64,000 bases of DNA from positions 3,304,501 to 3,368,500 of the forward strand of contig CAHIKZ030001779.1 of the NCBI GenBank assembly GCA_903632075.3. The letters are read 5' to 3'. The translations under genes and the position numbers were made by a program. Below the pieces are notes generated by a model. It saw only the letters and a list, made by a program, of their open reading frames with translations, made no database searches and was not told where the DNA came from. Source of the stretch: Acanthosepion pharaonis (taxonomy: Eukaryota > Mollusca > Cephalopoda > Sepiida > Sepiidae). Of this stretch, positions 13,262-25,296 are shown piece by piece. The first letter of the stretch is position 1; every line of letters begins with the position of its first letter.

Positions 13262-13755
13262 TAGTCCACTGAAAGACTGAATGATATAAAAGAAAAATAA
13301 CTCTTACAAACACATGAGTATCTTGGAGTAGTAAAGTTTGGACCATTTGAATCTTGTATGGAAATATTTTTAAATCCAGTTTCAGAAACTTCTGAAGTGA
13401 GGTTCTGGCAATGCCTAGTTGAGCAGAGTGACGATGGGTAGAAGTTGATGGATCCTCAAGAACACTCTGCCATACTGCTTTCACTTCTGTGTGACTGCAC
13501 ACAGTGTGCTTAGGACCTCTTCCTGGAAGATCGTTGTCTGATCCAATTCTTCCATTAGGTTCTGAATCACTAGGAGATACTCTGACATTAAAATTGATGC
13601 CAGTATTTTTTCTGAGCTTGAATAATTGATCTTTCATTGGAATAGAAAAACTCAATGGGTTTAACTCATTACTGGATATCATACATAACCATTTTAATCT
13701 CCAAGTGATGTTCTATAACCTGCAAAAACAAAAGAAAATAAAAAAGATTGAGAAT
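13262..13755 (-). pseudogene. Mariner-superfamily transposase N-terminal fragment inserted in a LINE
   Basis: The minus-strand open frame 13203-13682 contains 'SVLEDPSTSTHRHSAQLGI', then 'ARTSLQKFLKLDLKIFPYKI' and 'QMVQTLLLQD'. This is the second helix-turn-helix plus linker of the Tc3/mariner-like transposases common in insects and molluscs (the 'V..SV..nP..S.RR.s..LGIs..s....L..dL...PYKIQ' pattern). No DDE/D catalytic region follows; residues after 'LLLQD' drift out of frame, and the last ones are antisense LINE. The LINE reading frame continues on both sides, so this is a later insertion. Terminal repeats and target duplication were not resolved; 'aagtt..gcct' occurs near both junctions but is imperfect. 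Confidence 0.7.
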
Positions 13756-13960
13756 GAACAAGTTATGCCTTTTTCAAACCACCCTATACTTTCATGGTAA
13801 TTATTCGGATGAGCTTTTCACTGTAGTACCAAGATTCTATGAATTTAAGTGCAGTATTAAACTGTTTATGATGTCTCATCATTTACACTTGTGTCTTAGT
13901 GGCATTACTGCATTACTTGGAGTGAATTCAATTAGAGAGAAAAAATGAGAAAAATTTCAA
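13756..13960 (+). pseudogene. LINE ORF2 C-terminal fragment, 3' part of the interrupted copy
   Basis: The plus strand reads 'LYFHGNYSDELFTVVPRFYE' then 'FKCSIKLFMMSHHL'. These continue the 'LFY.YFHG.CSDEL..LVP.' block that should follow 'VASLY' at the end of the upstream part. Matching blocks occur at 7.7-8.0 kb and 51.4-52.0 kb. Confidence 0.75.
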
Positions 13961-15561
13961 AATCCTAGCTTTTTACCTAGTTTCAAAGACCAACCACAGA
14001 CTTCAGTGTGAAATGTCTTAATCACAAATCAAGCTTAATTACTTAGAATGTATATGAGAGAAGAAAAGACAAAGAGAAATTAAGCTATCTTCAGTACTAG
14101 AATTATCAAAACCTTAATTAAAGGCAAATACTGTTTTATGGTTGTGGATACTATACAAAATAATCCCACTGTGTTTGTCTTTTTCTTCTTTCCTTTTTTT
14201 AAAGAAAATCCTGTAATATTTTTAAATTAATCTTATAATCTATTACAGAAAACATTTACCTTGTTTTTAAAGTTATTGCATAATCATGAATACTAATAAT
14301 ACAAATTAGTTGTATTTTAAAAAATGAAAAATAGGTCAATTCAAATTTAATTATAAAGTTTATATAATTATTTTTTTGCAATTTTACTGAATTGATGTCA
14401 TTTAAAAGAGGTATTTATTTACCTAATTTAAATATAAAGAATTAGCTTGATCATTTTTAAAGATTTAAATGGTATTTGAAATTTGCAGATAAATAACTTA
14501 TGGAAAAATAATTATATAACAAGCCAATTGAAAGCTTGATATATTGCTGCTTTCTGTTAAGGAATTCTACATTTTCTTGAGGTTATATTTTAATATTATA
14601 ATGAATTTTGTTAGATATTTCTTGTGATAAAGATGAAAGAAACACTTATTAAAAATAATAACCATAACATCATCATCATCATCATTTGTTAACCTTTAAT
14701 TATAAACTAAAATAAAACATGAGATGTTACTGGATTGTTTATAAAACAATTTGTTATTAATCTGTACAACTTGGATGTTGATAAAAGTTATTGAAAAAGA
14801 GGTTTTCTTTTAAAAATTTAGTTATTATTGATAAAAAAAAGGATGACATGAAAATATATCCAACTGGAGAGCAACTTGGAGTTATGAATTTAATTTGATT
14901 GGATTATTGTCTTTTTTCACTTATTAGAAAAAGTATTTCCTGAAAATCAATAGTTTATAATTCTATTATCTATTTTTTCTTTACTTTATCTAAAAGTTTA
15001 GTAGAAGGATGAATCCCTGCTTCCCAGTTTATCTACTAAATTCATAATGGCATGTCTCATGCTTAGAAGCACTTCTGCATTTCAAAGTCTATCTGTTCTT
15101 GAACAAGTTGATTGATACCAAGTTAATATTAACAACAATGTCTATCTTGCTAGGAGCATGTTGATTATTAAAAGACAAAGGAAAAAATTTGAAATAAAAA
15201 GATCTGTTTCCTTCAGCTGTTGAAATTCTGTTGATTCAAATTTTAAGCCAAGATAAAATTTATGTTTCTTTCTTTATTCAGTTTGCACCTAAACCAACTG
15301 AAACTTGCTACATGGACCTAACATATTTATATTTGCCCGTCCTCTCTTAAAATCAATATTGCTTGTGGCTTCTTATACTGACTTTCTCAGAATGACCCTT
15401 CTAAATTTCTCTAGCAAGAATTATTATTGACTATCCTCTTATCTAATTTTGGCCCCATCTGGAATCCTAAGATACCTACGCTGGTCAATTAGTCTACCTA
15501 GATTCCTGCCGTTTTCAATTTGATATTTCAGATATTGCTTCCATAACTATTGTTATATTGA

Positions 15562-15562
<1 letters not shown>
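13961..15562. other. AT-rich non-coding stretch
   Basis: No supported gene. Contains an (ATC)n run at about 14668-14686. The more balanced sequence at 15000-15540 shows no recognisable coding pattern. Confidence 0.5.

Positions 15563-15639
<77 letters not shown>
15563..15639. repeat. (TA)n(TG)n compound microsatellite
   Basis: About 27 TA units pass directly into about 11 TG units. Confidence 0.95.
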
Positions 15640-15959
15640 TATTTTCCTTCATTCACTAGTAATGATGTTAATAAGGTTGGAAAATTTCTAATTTATCAGA
15701 GGTACTTGAAATTACTATTGTAAATTTTAAACAAATCTGATATTTTTCTTTGTCAGCATTAGGTGAGCACCTTTCTTAGATTTATACTTTAGTTTGACTT
15801 CTTGAGCAAATTTCCTGTTGGAACCACTGGACATTTTAAAGGGCAGAATGTCTGTTATATACTAAATGTCAGATATGCTTTTGATATATTACTCCTTTTC
15901 CTCTTATTTTTTCAATCAATTTAGGTAAATAATTTACCACCTTTTATAGATTGTACCTC

Positions 15960-16540
15960 ACAGATTGAAATATCTCCTTCTATCTCCTTGTGTCTCTTCA
16001 GGATGTGGTTACTCATGACTCTCCAAAATTTCCTCTCCTTTTTAGCTTTGCTTGTCTTCTTTTTGCTATATCTCCTAATCCTTGTTCTGCCAGTCATTTA
16101 CACAAGTTTGTTATGCACTGATTTCCTCTATCCCTTTCACTTTCTGTATGTCCTGTGAGTATCAATTTTTCCAAGCCTTCTTTCCTCATCATGTGCCCTA
16201 GTAATTTCAACTATCTCTTTCTGGCACTAAGTAGAAGTGCCCTTTTTGTTTCCACTTTCTCTAAAACTTTGTTGTTGCTCACATGTTCAGTCTATGGTAT
16301 TCTGAGCATCCTTCTGTAGAACCATGTTACTATTGTCTTTTGTCTCTTCTTCATCTGTGATGAGATTATCCAGCATTCACTGCTGTATAGGAGGAATAAT
16401 ATTACATAACAGTTCAATACTCTTTTCTTGGTTTCTAATGAAATGTTCCTGTTTCTTAATACTTTGCTTAATTTTTAGAAAGCATCCCAATGTGCCTTAA
16501 AATTTTAGTGTTGCATTTTCTGTCCTCTTTTAAAACACAA
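15960..16540 (-). pseudogene. LINE reverse-transcriptase C-terminal relic (family A), minus copy
   Basis: On the minus strand the sequence follows the copy at 18.04-18.59 kb block by block: 'attaagaaacaggaa', 'ggttctacagaaggatgct', 'agggcacatgatgaggaaag', and the 3' end 'cacatcctgaagagacac'. In protein terms it is the region after the RT core: a 'W..RR.LRIPW..HV..EE' block, a 'LGHIMRKEGLE.L.LTG' block, and a basic 'GRG.Q' and 'KLWR' tail. I infer an RTE/BovB-like element because this tail accompanies such RTs in invertebrates, but that is not proven here. No open frame survives. Confidence 0.7.
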
Positions 16541-18039
16541 GAGTGAAACTAACACATTTTTATTTAAACAAAATTTTACAACATTAAATGATATATATCT
16601 TTAACCCCTTTATCATCCATAAATATAAAGCTAGAATATGACTCTCTAAATTGTTTGTAGCAAACAACAGTTACATGCTACTCAAAAGCAATTTTCATCA
16701 CAATGCACTTTATTTCTTTATTTTAAAAGCAGAGATGAAAATCGTTTTATTTAATTTCTACTTTATTGTGTTACATTATATAGCTACAATTTCCTTTCTG
16801 ATGCATCATTTGTTGTCATGAGTTATTTTTCATTCACAAGACAATATTTTCAAATTTTCAAGACAAAATTACATTCATTTATTGTTTGATATAAATCAAA
16901 ATCATGTAAAAAGAATATTGCATTATGAACAATTAAATCTTTGCTATGTATAAATTTATAAATTGTTGACAACTTGAGTTTTAAATTACCACATCTTGAA
17001 AATCCATTAGTTAAAAAAATAGAATGATTTGAATGCTTTCATTGATCACTTAACGTCATTTGTACAATAGAGATTGTCATAACAGATCAACAATTTTTGT
17101 CATAAATAAAGAGTTACAATTATATAAATCTGCCATCAAAATTCTTTTTAAGAATCCTCAAAAATAAATATATACCTTATTACTAAATAGACAATTAGCA
17201 ATTTATTTCATTTTTATAACTGTTGTTTGGGTTTCTTCTTAAATGATTTGATTATCAATTTTTAATTTATTTGTGTTCTTGAGAATTTGATACTTATCAA
17301 GTTGTCATGCAGCTAATTTTTTAATCAAAATAAAATTAGTTTGGTTAATTTTTTTCTGCAAGGAGAGATTAAATTTGCATTTAGTGACTGTCATTGAACT
17401 TTGATCTGAAAGCTGGTTAGCAGTTTGTTTACTTGATACAAGATGTTGCATGTTTTCTGCTTTAACTTTTGGCTATGATAGCACATCCAGATTATTGATT
17501 TGATTTCATGAATTCAAATTGTATCCAACAAATCAGGATTGAAAAACTCACTTCCAAAATGTGTCAAAAATGATATTAGCAAATTCTCTTTTTAAACTTT
17601 GAATGTTGTTTTCCATAGACTGAATCTTCATATCTGACTAATACTATATTTATTTTTTCTAAATATAAATAAATCTTCTTGATCTGTTTTTATTTTACAT
17701 CATCTCTACCATGTTTGGCATTCACTCATTCTGCAATAAATATTTTAGACTATTTGTCCATGTTAGACAAACAAGTAATATTTTGATTGATATGCTGTGA
17801 AATAATGCAAAAAAGATGAGGATGTGTCTCTCCTCATAAATGTTCAGATGAAAAATGTAGAAATTATTAAACTATCCAACATATCTATATTTTGTAATAC
17901 TATTGACCCTCATTGTCAAGTTTCTGGATGTTTGATGTTATATAATGCTAAAAAACATTCATCCTAATTAATTCTGATATTATTAGGAATAACATTTTTT
18001 ATAGTCATGAAAAAATATCTAGGTAATGTTTTAACAAAA
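16541..18039. other. AT-rich non-coding stretch
   Basis: Nothing recognisable. 'ttaacccctttatc' at about 16600 resembles a TTAA-flanked MITE end, but no partner end was found. Confidence 0.45.
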
Positions 18040-18590
18040 AACAGAAAATGAGAAACCAAAATCTGAAAATGCAGTGGATTAGTGAAAGATGCCTTTGAAA
18101 AGCTAAGCAGTATTAAGAAACAGGAAAATTTCATTAGAAACAAATAAAAGAGTGCTGAACTGCTATGTAATGTCAGTCCTCCTGCTGGACAATCTCATCA
18201 CAGATAAAGATATTTGAAGTAATAGAAATGTGATTCTACAGAAGAATGCTGAAAATCCCATGAACCAAACATGAGTAATGAGGAAATTTTAGGGAAAAAA
18301 GAACACTTATACTTTGAATCAGAAAGAGATAGCTAAAATTTCTAGGACACATAATAAGGAAAGAAAGCTTGGATAATTTAATACTCACAGGATATTTTGA
18401 AGGCAAGAGGGAGAGAGGAAAGCAATAATCTAGCTAAAAAGCTTGTCTAAATGGTTGACAGAAAAGGATTTAGGAGAGATAACAAAAAAACAAATCTTAC
18501 AAAGGAGAGTTGTGAAGAACCATGATTGACTACATCCTGAAAGGACATGGCACATAGAAGAAGAGGTTTATTTGGAACATAAACTAATGA
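18040..18590 (+). pseudogene. LINE reverse-transcriptase C-terminal relic (family A), plus copy
   Basis: Family A tail on the plus strand. It shows the block around 'tgattctacagaagaatgct' (W.YRRMLRIP-like), 'aggacacataataaggaaag' (LGHIMRK-like), 'ctcacaggatattttgaagg' (LTGHIEG-like) and 'agagttgtgaagaaccatga' (KLWR-like). It ends 'atcctgaaaggacatggcac' before 'atagaagaagag'. Stops in every frame show it is inactive. It lies 135 bp upstream of a SINE whose tail is homologous to its last 60 bp. Confidence 0.75.
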
Positions 18591-18724
18591 TTTTTAATCA
18601 GATTTGTAGGTCTAAATATATAGTTAAATGAACCATTCAGTCAGTACAACATTTTTTATTGAAAAATAATATTAATGCTGGAATATTCATTAATACAGAG
18701 AAAAAAATCAGTCTTACTTTTTAC

Positions 18725-19095
18725 AGTATTATATATGAGGTGGTGGGATGTGCGGTAGTGAAACAGTTGTCAGCATGGACAGCAAAATTGGTGAGCAAAG
18801 TTCAAATTCCAGGCTTGTTTGTTACATTCACTTTCACACTAATGCCCTTGGAAAGACATGAATCCATCTCTTCATACTCTGACTACAAGTTAAATAGCAA
18901 AGGTAGAATGAGCCTCTCAATCATTGGGTGGCAGCTAGTCTAAAAGAGGGATTATTATGAAATCAAAACTATAGAGAAAGCAACAGAAATACCACTTCAC
19001 TATCCTTAGAAAATTATAACAATTTATAGATAATAAAGAAAAGAAATTGTGGAGAGTCATGATTGTCTAGATCCTGAAAGGACAGAACATTTTTA
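18725..19095 (+). repeat. tRNA-like SINE with LINE-derived tail
   Basis: The head has a B-box-like motif (agttcaaattcc) at about 18800 and a weak A-box region near 18745. A body follows with 'attcactttcacactaa', 'cccttggaaagacatgaatc' and 'catctcttcat'. The tail contains 'gaaattgtggagagtcatga' then 'ttgtctagatcctgaaagga', matching the 3' end of the family A LINEs in this window. The body also matches the body of the 5S-headed SINE at 46.07-46.39 kb. A 94-codon open frame overlapping this element is not a gene. Confidence 0.75.
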
Positions 19096-21328
19096 AAAAT
19101 ATGGGGAAGTTGATAAAAAGTTTCTCAGCTTGGACAAGAAGCTATTCTAAAAAAATTAAATATTTACTCATTTGATCAAATTTTGGGAAGTGAGTTGAGC
19201 CAAGGACTTTTAATCCCCACCTCATACAACTCTATAAGATTGGAAATTTGAATTAACTTTAGATCATTGATACCACTGACATCTGAGCTACCATTCACAT
19301 AAGTAAAGTTCTGCTTATTAGTTTGTATAATTTCTGAAATGATTGTTTCCTATAAAATCTCTCTATAAAAGAGTTTTTAATTCACTAATATGGTTTGCGT
19401 TTGATGATTAATGAGGATGCTGGTGTAATCTTATGTGTTATCAGATTCAGACTCTCTGCATCAATTGTTAGGCAGTATTTGACTGACAAGTTGCTATTAC
19501 TTTATCTAGGCATTGCTATGACTACCACAAGCTGTTCATGATTGATAGTAATCTTGATTTTCTTTATTAGATGAAGTGTTGTCTACCATTATTATTTTTT
19601 TACTAGTATTTCTCTCATCTTAATTTTAGTTGCTTTTTATTACAACTACTCAAACTGTTAGTCAACAGCTATTAGTAAACAGTATGAATCAGAAATAGAA
19701 GTTCTAGACAAGAATTAAACTTGCATAGCTTTTTTCTTTGGAGATCTGTAAAAATAAATAAATTGAGCGTCATATTACTACTACTAATATAACTAGTGTA
19801 TATAAAAACAATATCTTCAAATATGGCTCCAAGCATGAAGAAATGAAGAGTAGTTCTCACTAGTTAGATTTGATCTTTTGTAACCATTGGCTGTAGTAGT
19901 TTAAACAGAACAACATCTGTCATACATAGACAATTTAATGAGATAAATGAGATACAAGTTCAAATTTTATCTGGAGCTTATTTTTTATTCCTCATCTACA
20001 CTATTTACTTATGACCATATGATGACATTCTGAAAAAAAAAAATAAAAAGTCAAAAATTTATAATGTTTCACTACTGATTTCTGAAATAATTTTCTATAA
20101 AATTAAATTAATAAAATTTTCTATCTTTTAATGATATGAGCATTTTGTTTTTTATAAACAAATGTTCTAAATTATTGAATCAATTTTAAATAAATTTACC
20201 ATTGAATGTCACTTGTCAAGTCATTCATTGGCTTTATATTTATTTTGTAGTGTTTAAAACACTTTTACTGTGGTTACTCATGAGTCAAAGGATATGAAAT
20301 AAACTTCATATATTTTGAGTCTGTTCCTAATCATATTTTAAGAAAATTAAGGATCTTATTAAATGTTAAACATTTAAAATATATCTTGATTTCATTAAAT
20401 ACAGATAAATAAAAATAAAAATTATAAATCAATTATTTCACAACTTTGCATTTATCATATAAATAAGTATTAAATAATTAAATTATTCTAAAAAAATTGT
20501 TATTGGAATGCATGAAGGTTTATTAAGGGATTGAGAATGATCAAGGACCGTTTTTTTCACAATCAGACAGAAATAATGCTGAATTACTATTTCATAAAAC
20601 AAAAATTGATTTTCCTAGAGAAAAATTAAGCTTTAGTTGTATAAAATTTAGTCTGCTTTCATTTCATAAATACTAAGCAATAAAACAAGTACAAGACAGA
20701 TTGAAGAGTGAAGACAACAAATTAAAATATATTTGTTTTTAGTCATTCAGTTTGTCCAACAGAAAACATTTCTTTAATTGTGTCAAGATGTTAAAGCATC
20801 AATGATGAAGAAGAAATAAATTCAGAGATTATTGTTTTATTTTGTTAGCAGTGATTAATAATTATTTACAGATGGAATAAAATGTATAGATTGATTACAG
20901 AAGTGAGAGAGAGAGAGGGGGATATGATTGCCTTTTATTTTTATAAAAACATTTGTTCTATTTGGCTGAAATCAAAGTGCAAAATATATTTTTATCATTG
21001 AAATAAAATGTTTTAATTTCAAGAATTGAAGATATTTAACTGAAATGATTCTATTTGTAACAAAATAAGTTTAATTTTAAATTCTAAGCATATATTTTAA
21101 TGGAACCATAATTTTTAAGAGTGTTGTATAATAGCCAAAGTCATGCAACCTTTTCTATGTTAAATAGCTTCTCATGAATTTAGTTTAACATATCACCTTG
21201 ATTAAAACAATAACAACAAAAATAGGCAAAGACAAAAGTAAATTGATAAAAAAAGAAAAAGATAAATTAGTTGTTTCTTAGTGCAGTACAAAATCCTTCT
21301 GGTGTTCTGGTGTGCTTGTATTTACATA

Positions 21329-21330
<2 letters not shown>
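19096..21330. other. AT-rich non-coding stretch
   Basis: No supported gene. Holds a rearranged fragment (19150-19250) of the repeat seen at 9468 and 25183, and a short GA run near 20905. Confidence 0.5.

Positions 21331-21367
<37 letters not shown>
21331..21367. repeat. (TA)n microsatellite
   Basis: About 17 TA units after a short A run. Confidence 0.95.
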
Positions 21368-21370
<3 letters not shown>

Positions 21371-21577
21371 TATTTGTTTTATGTGAGATTATTTGCCAGA
21401 TGATGTAATGTGACTATTAAGTGCAGACATGAAAGTACTTAAGGACCCTGTATAATGATTATCCCGCCTCATGTTTTTGGTTGCTTTTCTTTCTTTTATT
21501 TTCCATTCTTTCTTCTTTATTTAATTGCTAATCTTACATAAATATTGAATTTTGACATATGATTGGATTGATTTGAT

Positions 21578-21850
21578 TTAGGAAATGAAATGTATTAATG
21601 GCCTCTCCACCATGGAATCCATCTGAAACAAATTATCTTTTGTAGAATTTGTATCATTGAATAATGGCATTAACCTTGTTATTTGTGAAAATAAAAATAC
21701 TGTAAGAGTTACAACAATACTTCTTCTTGTTTGGTAGAAGATTATAAGTATGAGAGCACTCAGTGTGGACATTAGTAATGGTTGTAGAACTAGTTTGCTA
21801 ACTACTATCTCACAGATTGAAGTTGATTCATGGAAGTTATTTCTTTGCAC
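21578..21850 (-). other. Unassigned open frame with a hydrophobic segment
   Basis: Ninety codons are open on the minus strand, beginning with GTG just inside a possible 'tttacatcag' acceptor and ending in TAA. The translation is less low-complexity than most open frames here. It has a hydrophobic stretch (LLMSTLSALILIIFYQTRR) followed by 'SIVVTLTVFLFSQ', then a polar tail with an NDTNST glycosylation-like site. It could be an exon of a membrane protein or chance. I recognise no family and the acceptor is poor in pyrimidines. Confidence 0.25.
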
Positions 21851-24309
21851 TGATGTAAAATCATTATTTACTTTTGCTTAAATTCCTGCTTTTGTTTTTA
21901 ACTCCATAACCAAAAACTCAAAGAAATCATCTTTGTAATAAGTACTTGTTAAATAACCAAGTGCACAAAATTGAGTTAAGAAAACAAGAAAAAGTATTTT
22001 TCCCAGAAATTTAACCCCCGAAACATTTAAAGGCCATTAGCCATTCCATTAAAAAATCTAAAAGAATGAATAAAAAAATAAATGCTGTGTTCAAAAAAGA
22101 ACAGGAAACCAAAGTAATGCACTTATTATCAAAAGAATGGGGAAAAATACTGAATTTGATATTAAATTTGAAAAAAAATTATGGAAATTATTAATATTTA
22201 TTATAATTTTTTTGGTTTTATTTTTATTCTATTTCACTTCTTTAGCAGGAATAATTTTGTTTAACAACTTCATCCTACTTTTATCTATATAAAATGTCCC
22301 TGTACAAATTTAGTTTCATATTAATTTAGAGACATAGTAATTTTGTAGATGTTTTGCTTTAAAACTATTTGGGTTTTAAAAACTGTTCTTTGGTTGACTA
22401 TCATTTTGCTTAAACTCCATAAATATAAAAAAGGCAGCTACAAAATAAATATGTATATCACCATACAATGCAATGAAAAATGTCAGCAGTTGTTACACAA
22501 TTGAATTTTCTTGATGCTTATGGAAGCACAGTATGAAAAACTGAATTTTAAGGGTTTCACTGAAGTACTTAAGAATGGATATTTAAATAAAAGCTTTTAT
22601 GTTCATTCCATTACAATTGATTTGGGAATGAAAAACTGTAACTGCAATGATTCAATCAAATTATAAACTGCAGAAACTTTGGCTTAGTTTTATCATATAA
22701 ATATTAAATTGATTAACAAGATAGTAAAATTTAGCATTTAATTTAAAAGTTCATTTATTGGCATTAATTTTAAATTATAAGAATCTGTTTGTCAAATAAA
22801 TATGATCATCTTTATCACCAAAACATTTTAAACTATATCAAAATATGTTCTTGAAAAATTAACCAGTTTTGAAAATTAAGAAATGAACTAAATATTACTA
22901 ATTACTTTTATTTCTCATTAATGCTTTCATAAAAAAATCAAATATTTTGATTAAAGTTTTGTTAATTTCTTATTTTATGAATATTTTAGTTTATAAAATA
23001 AGAAGTTATACATTAAAATATGTAAAGGTTTTCTAAATGCAAAATTTCATTTCTTTTAACCTTGATTTCAATTTTGAAAAATGAAATCTTGAATCAAGTA
23101 TTTCAGGATACTCAATAATAGTGTTATGATATCAAAAGAAAGTCACAAAAATATCTCTTCAAATCATTATTCTCTGAATCAATGATATTGATGTATATAT
23201 TATTTATATATTTAAAAACTTCTTATTAAAGTATCCTTTTACATTTCTCTATATTTATTTGTACTCAAAAGAATTTTAAAATGTTTTAATTAAAACGTTA
23301 TTAAGAGAGATGAGACAACTGTGTGAAGAGAAAAATCAATTAAAAATTATTCCATGATTTATTACTTTATATAACTTTCATAAATGTGACCGCCCCTTCA
23401 CATATTTATTTTTGCATTTAAAAAAACAATGTAGATATAAAATTGCTTTATCCTTATTAAAGGTTTGAAAAATTAAAGAATTTTTATAAGTTTATTGGCA
23501 GATTAATTTTTATCTCAGAATAAATTCCTAATATAAAATGCAAATAAAATTTTTTAAGTAACTGTTAAATATACTATTTAAGTAAATAAATTAGTAGTAA
23601 TTAAAATTTGTCTTAAGTTATGTTTATAGGAGAATAAGAAAAGAAAATATTGTGATTTCTTTTTAATAACATTTTCCGCTTTTGCTCAGAAGTGTATTAT
23701 TTTTTTGGCTATAAATATATAAACCATATTACATTACAAATTCAGAATCTAAAAACAACTACTAACACTTTTTTTTTTATTATTTATAACAGATTTTTCA
23801 CGTTTATTGTCTTATGATAAAAATAATCAAAACATAATTTTTGTTTAGCAAGGAAATGCATCTCCAGAAGCTCAAAACAACTATGCCATCTACTAAATAT
23901 ATATCTATAGATAAAGTTTAAAGTTCAAATTTCATGATTCTGTATAGCTTATTTATACAGTTTCATGCTTCTAGCAGTGTCCTGTTGATTTTTAGGTGCA
24001 TGGAAACAAATGAATTTATAATTAGTGGAATAAGTGTTTAGTTCAACCACAATATACATGATGAGATCATTTAACAAAATATTCCTATTTGATCTTGTGA
24101 ATCAATAATTTCCAATTAGAATCAAAACCATTCTCTATCAGACAAGGTTAATGAGGAAGGATGACTTGACTATTTTAAATTATTCATTTTTTTTCACTCC
24201 GTTTGTGATGAAAATATTAGCACCATGAAAAAATATGCATTAAAAATGTACAAACAATATGCTAATAGCAATATTTCATTAATAATTATTTTTCATATAT
24301 TCATATTCC
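21851..24309. other. AT-rich non-coding stretch
   Basis: Nothing recognisable apart from small A/T-rich hairpins, for example around 22966-23008. Confidence 0.5.
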
Positions 24310-24830
24310 ATGTCTTTTGATGACTTTTGACAACTACCTTTCTTTTGTTGATCTAAGCAACCCTTGGCCCTTCACCACTCTTCCCCATTTTTGTAGTCTT
24401 TGTTCTGTCATCAATTCAGACTCATTAAGAAGATTACTTACTGTTTCACCACGCTTTCCTTGCTTTCAATATGCCCTACAAGTGTTAAATTCTCTAAGCC
24501 TTCTTTTCTTATTATGTATTCCAAAAGATTCAGCTGTCTCTTTCTGATTGTTAGCTACAGTTTCCTTGTATTCTCTATTCTTCTTAAAACTTTGTCATTG
24601 TTCACATACCTTGTGGATGATATTCTTGGCATTCATCAATAGAACCACATCTCTGTCGCTTTAAATCTCCTCTACATCTGTGAGATGAAAATATTACATA
24701 GCACTTCAGTATTCTTTTCTTTGTTTCTAATAACAATTTTGCACCTCTTAATACTTAATAAAATTTAAAGGTCTTTTCACTATTCCTATGTGTCTTTAGA
24801 TTATTGTATCATTTGTTACTATGATTTGTA
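24310..24830 (-). pseudogene. LINE reverse-transcriptase C-terminal relic (family A), minus copy
   Basis: This parallels the copies at 15.96-16.54 kb and 30.12-31.46 kb, with plus-strand blocks 'agactcattaagaagattac', 'attctctaagccttctttt' and 'cagctgtctctttctgattg'. On the minus strand these give the degraded basic tail and the LGHIMRK-like region. It is heavily mutated with no usable frame. The two short overlapping plus-strand open frames in this interval are antisense shadows. Confidence 0.65.
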
Positions 24831-25182
24831 TATTTTTGCAATTTTAGAAAAAAAGCTTTCTATAAAAGATTTCTTTAAATCAATGGAAAGATATAAGAAC
24901 TTAAATACAGTAAGAAAACACATTGATAACTGATATACAAGTATCATAGTTAAAAAAAAAATATGAAAATGTACCTATAGCTGTTTAACATATGAGAATT
25001 CATGAAAAATTCAGTTATATTGATTAGTTCAATAAGTCTGTTATTTAATTTGTGCTGTGTTAAGATATTTCAACAAGACTTATATTTTGTGCAAATTTGC
25101 AAAATCTGTGAATGTTATATTGCTAGAAAAAGACTTTGCATATGTTTTGATAACATAACATTGTGCTTTGAATTACAAGGAG

Positions 25183-25296
25183 ATACTAAGAAATTGTGGG
25201 CCTAACTCACTTCCTAAAATCTAACCAAAGTACCAAAAACATTTTTAGGACATCCTGGCTGAGCCAAGAACTTTTCAGTATCCCTCATCTATTGAA
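25183..25296. repeat. Dispersed repeat fragment, copy 2
   Basis: Same order of blocks as 9468-9612: 'ctaactcacttcctaaaatc', a spacer, then 'gaacttttcagtatccctca'. Confidence 0.6.

Noticed and set aside
13203..13682. 159-codon minus frame as a host gene
   Set aside because: Its middle is a mariner-superfamily helix-turn-helix and its end is antisense LINE.
18659..18943. 94-codon plus frame as a gene
   Set aside because: Coincides with the head and body of a SINE.
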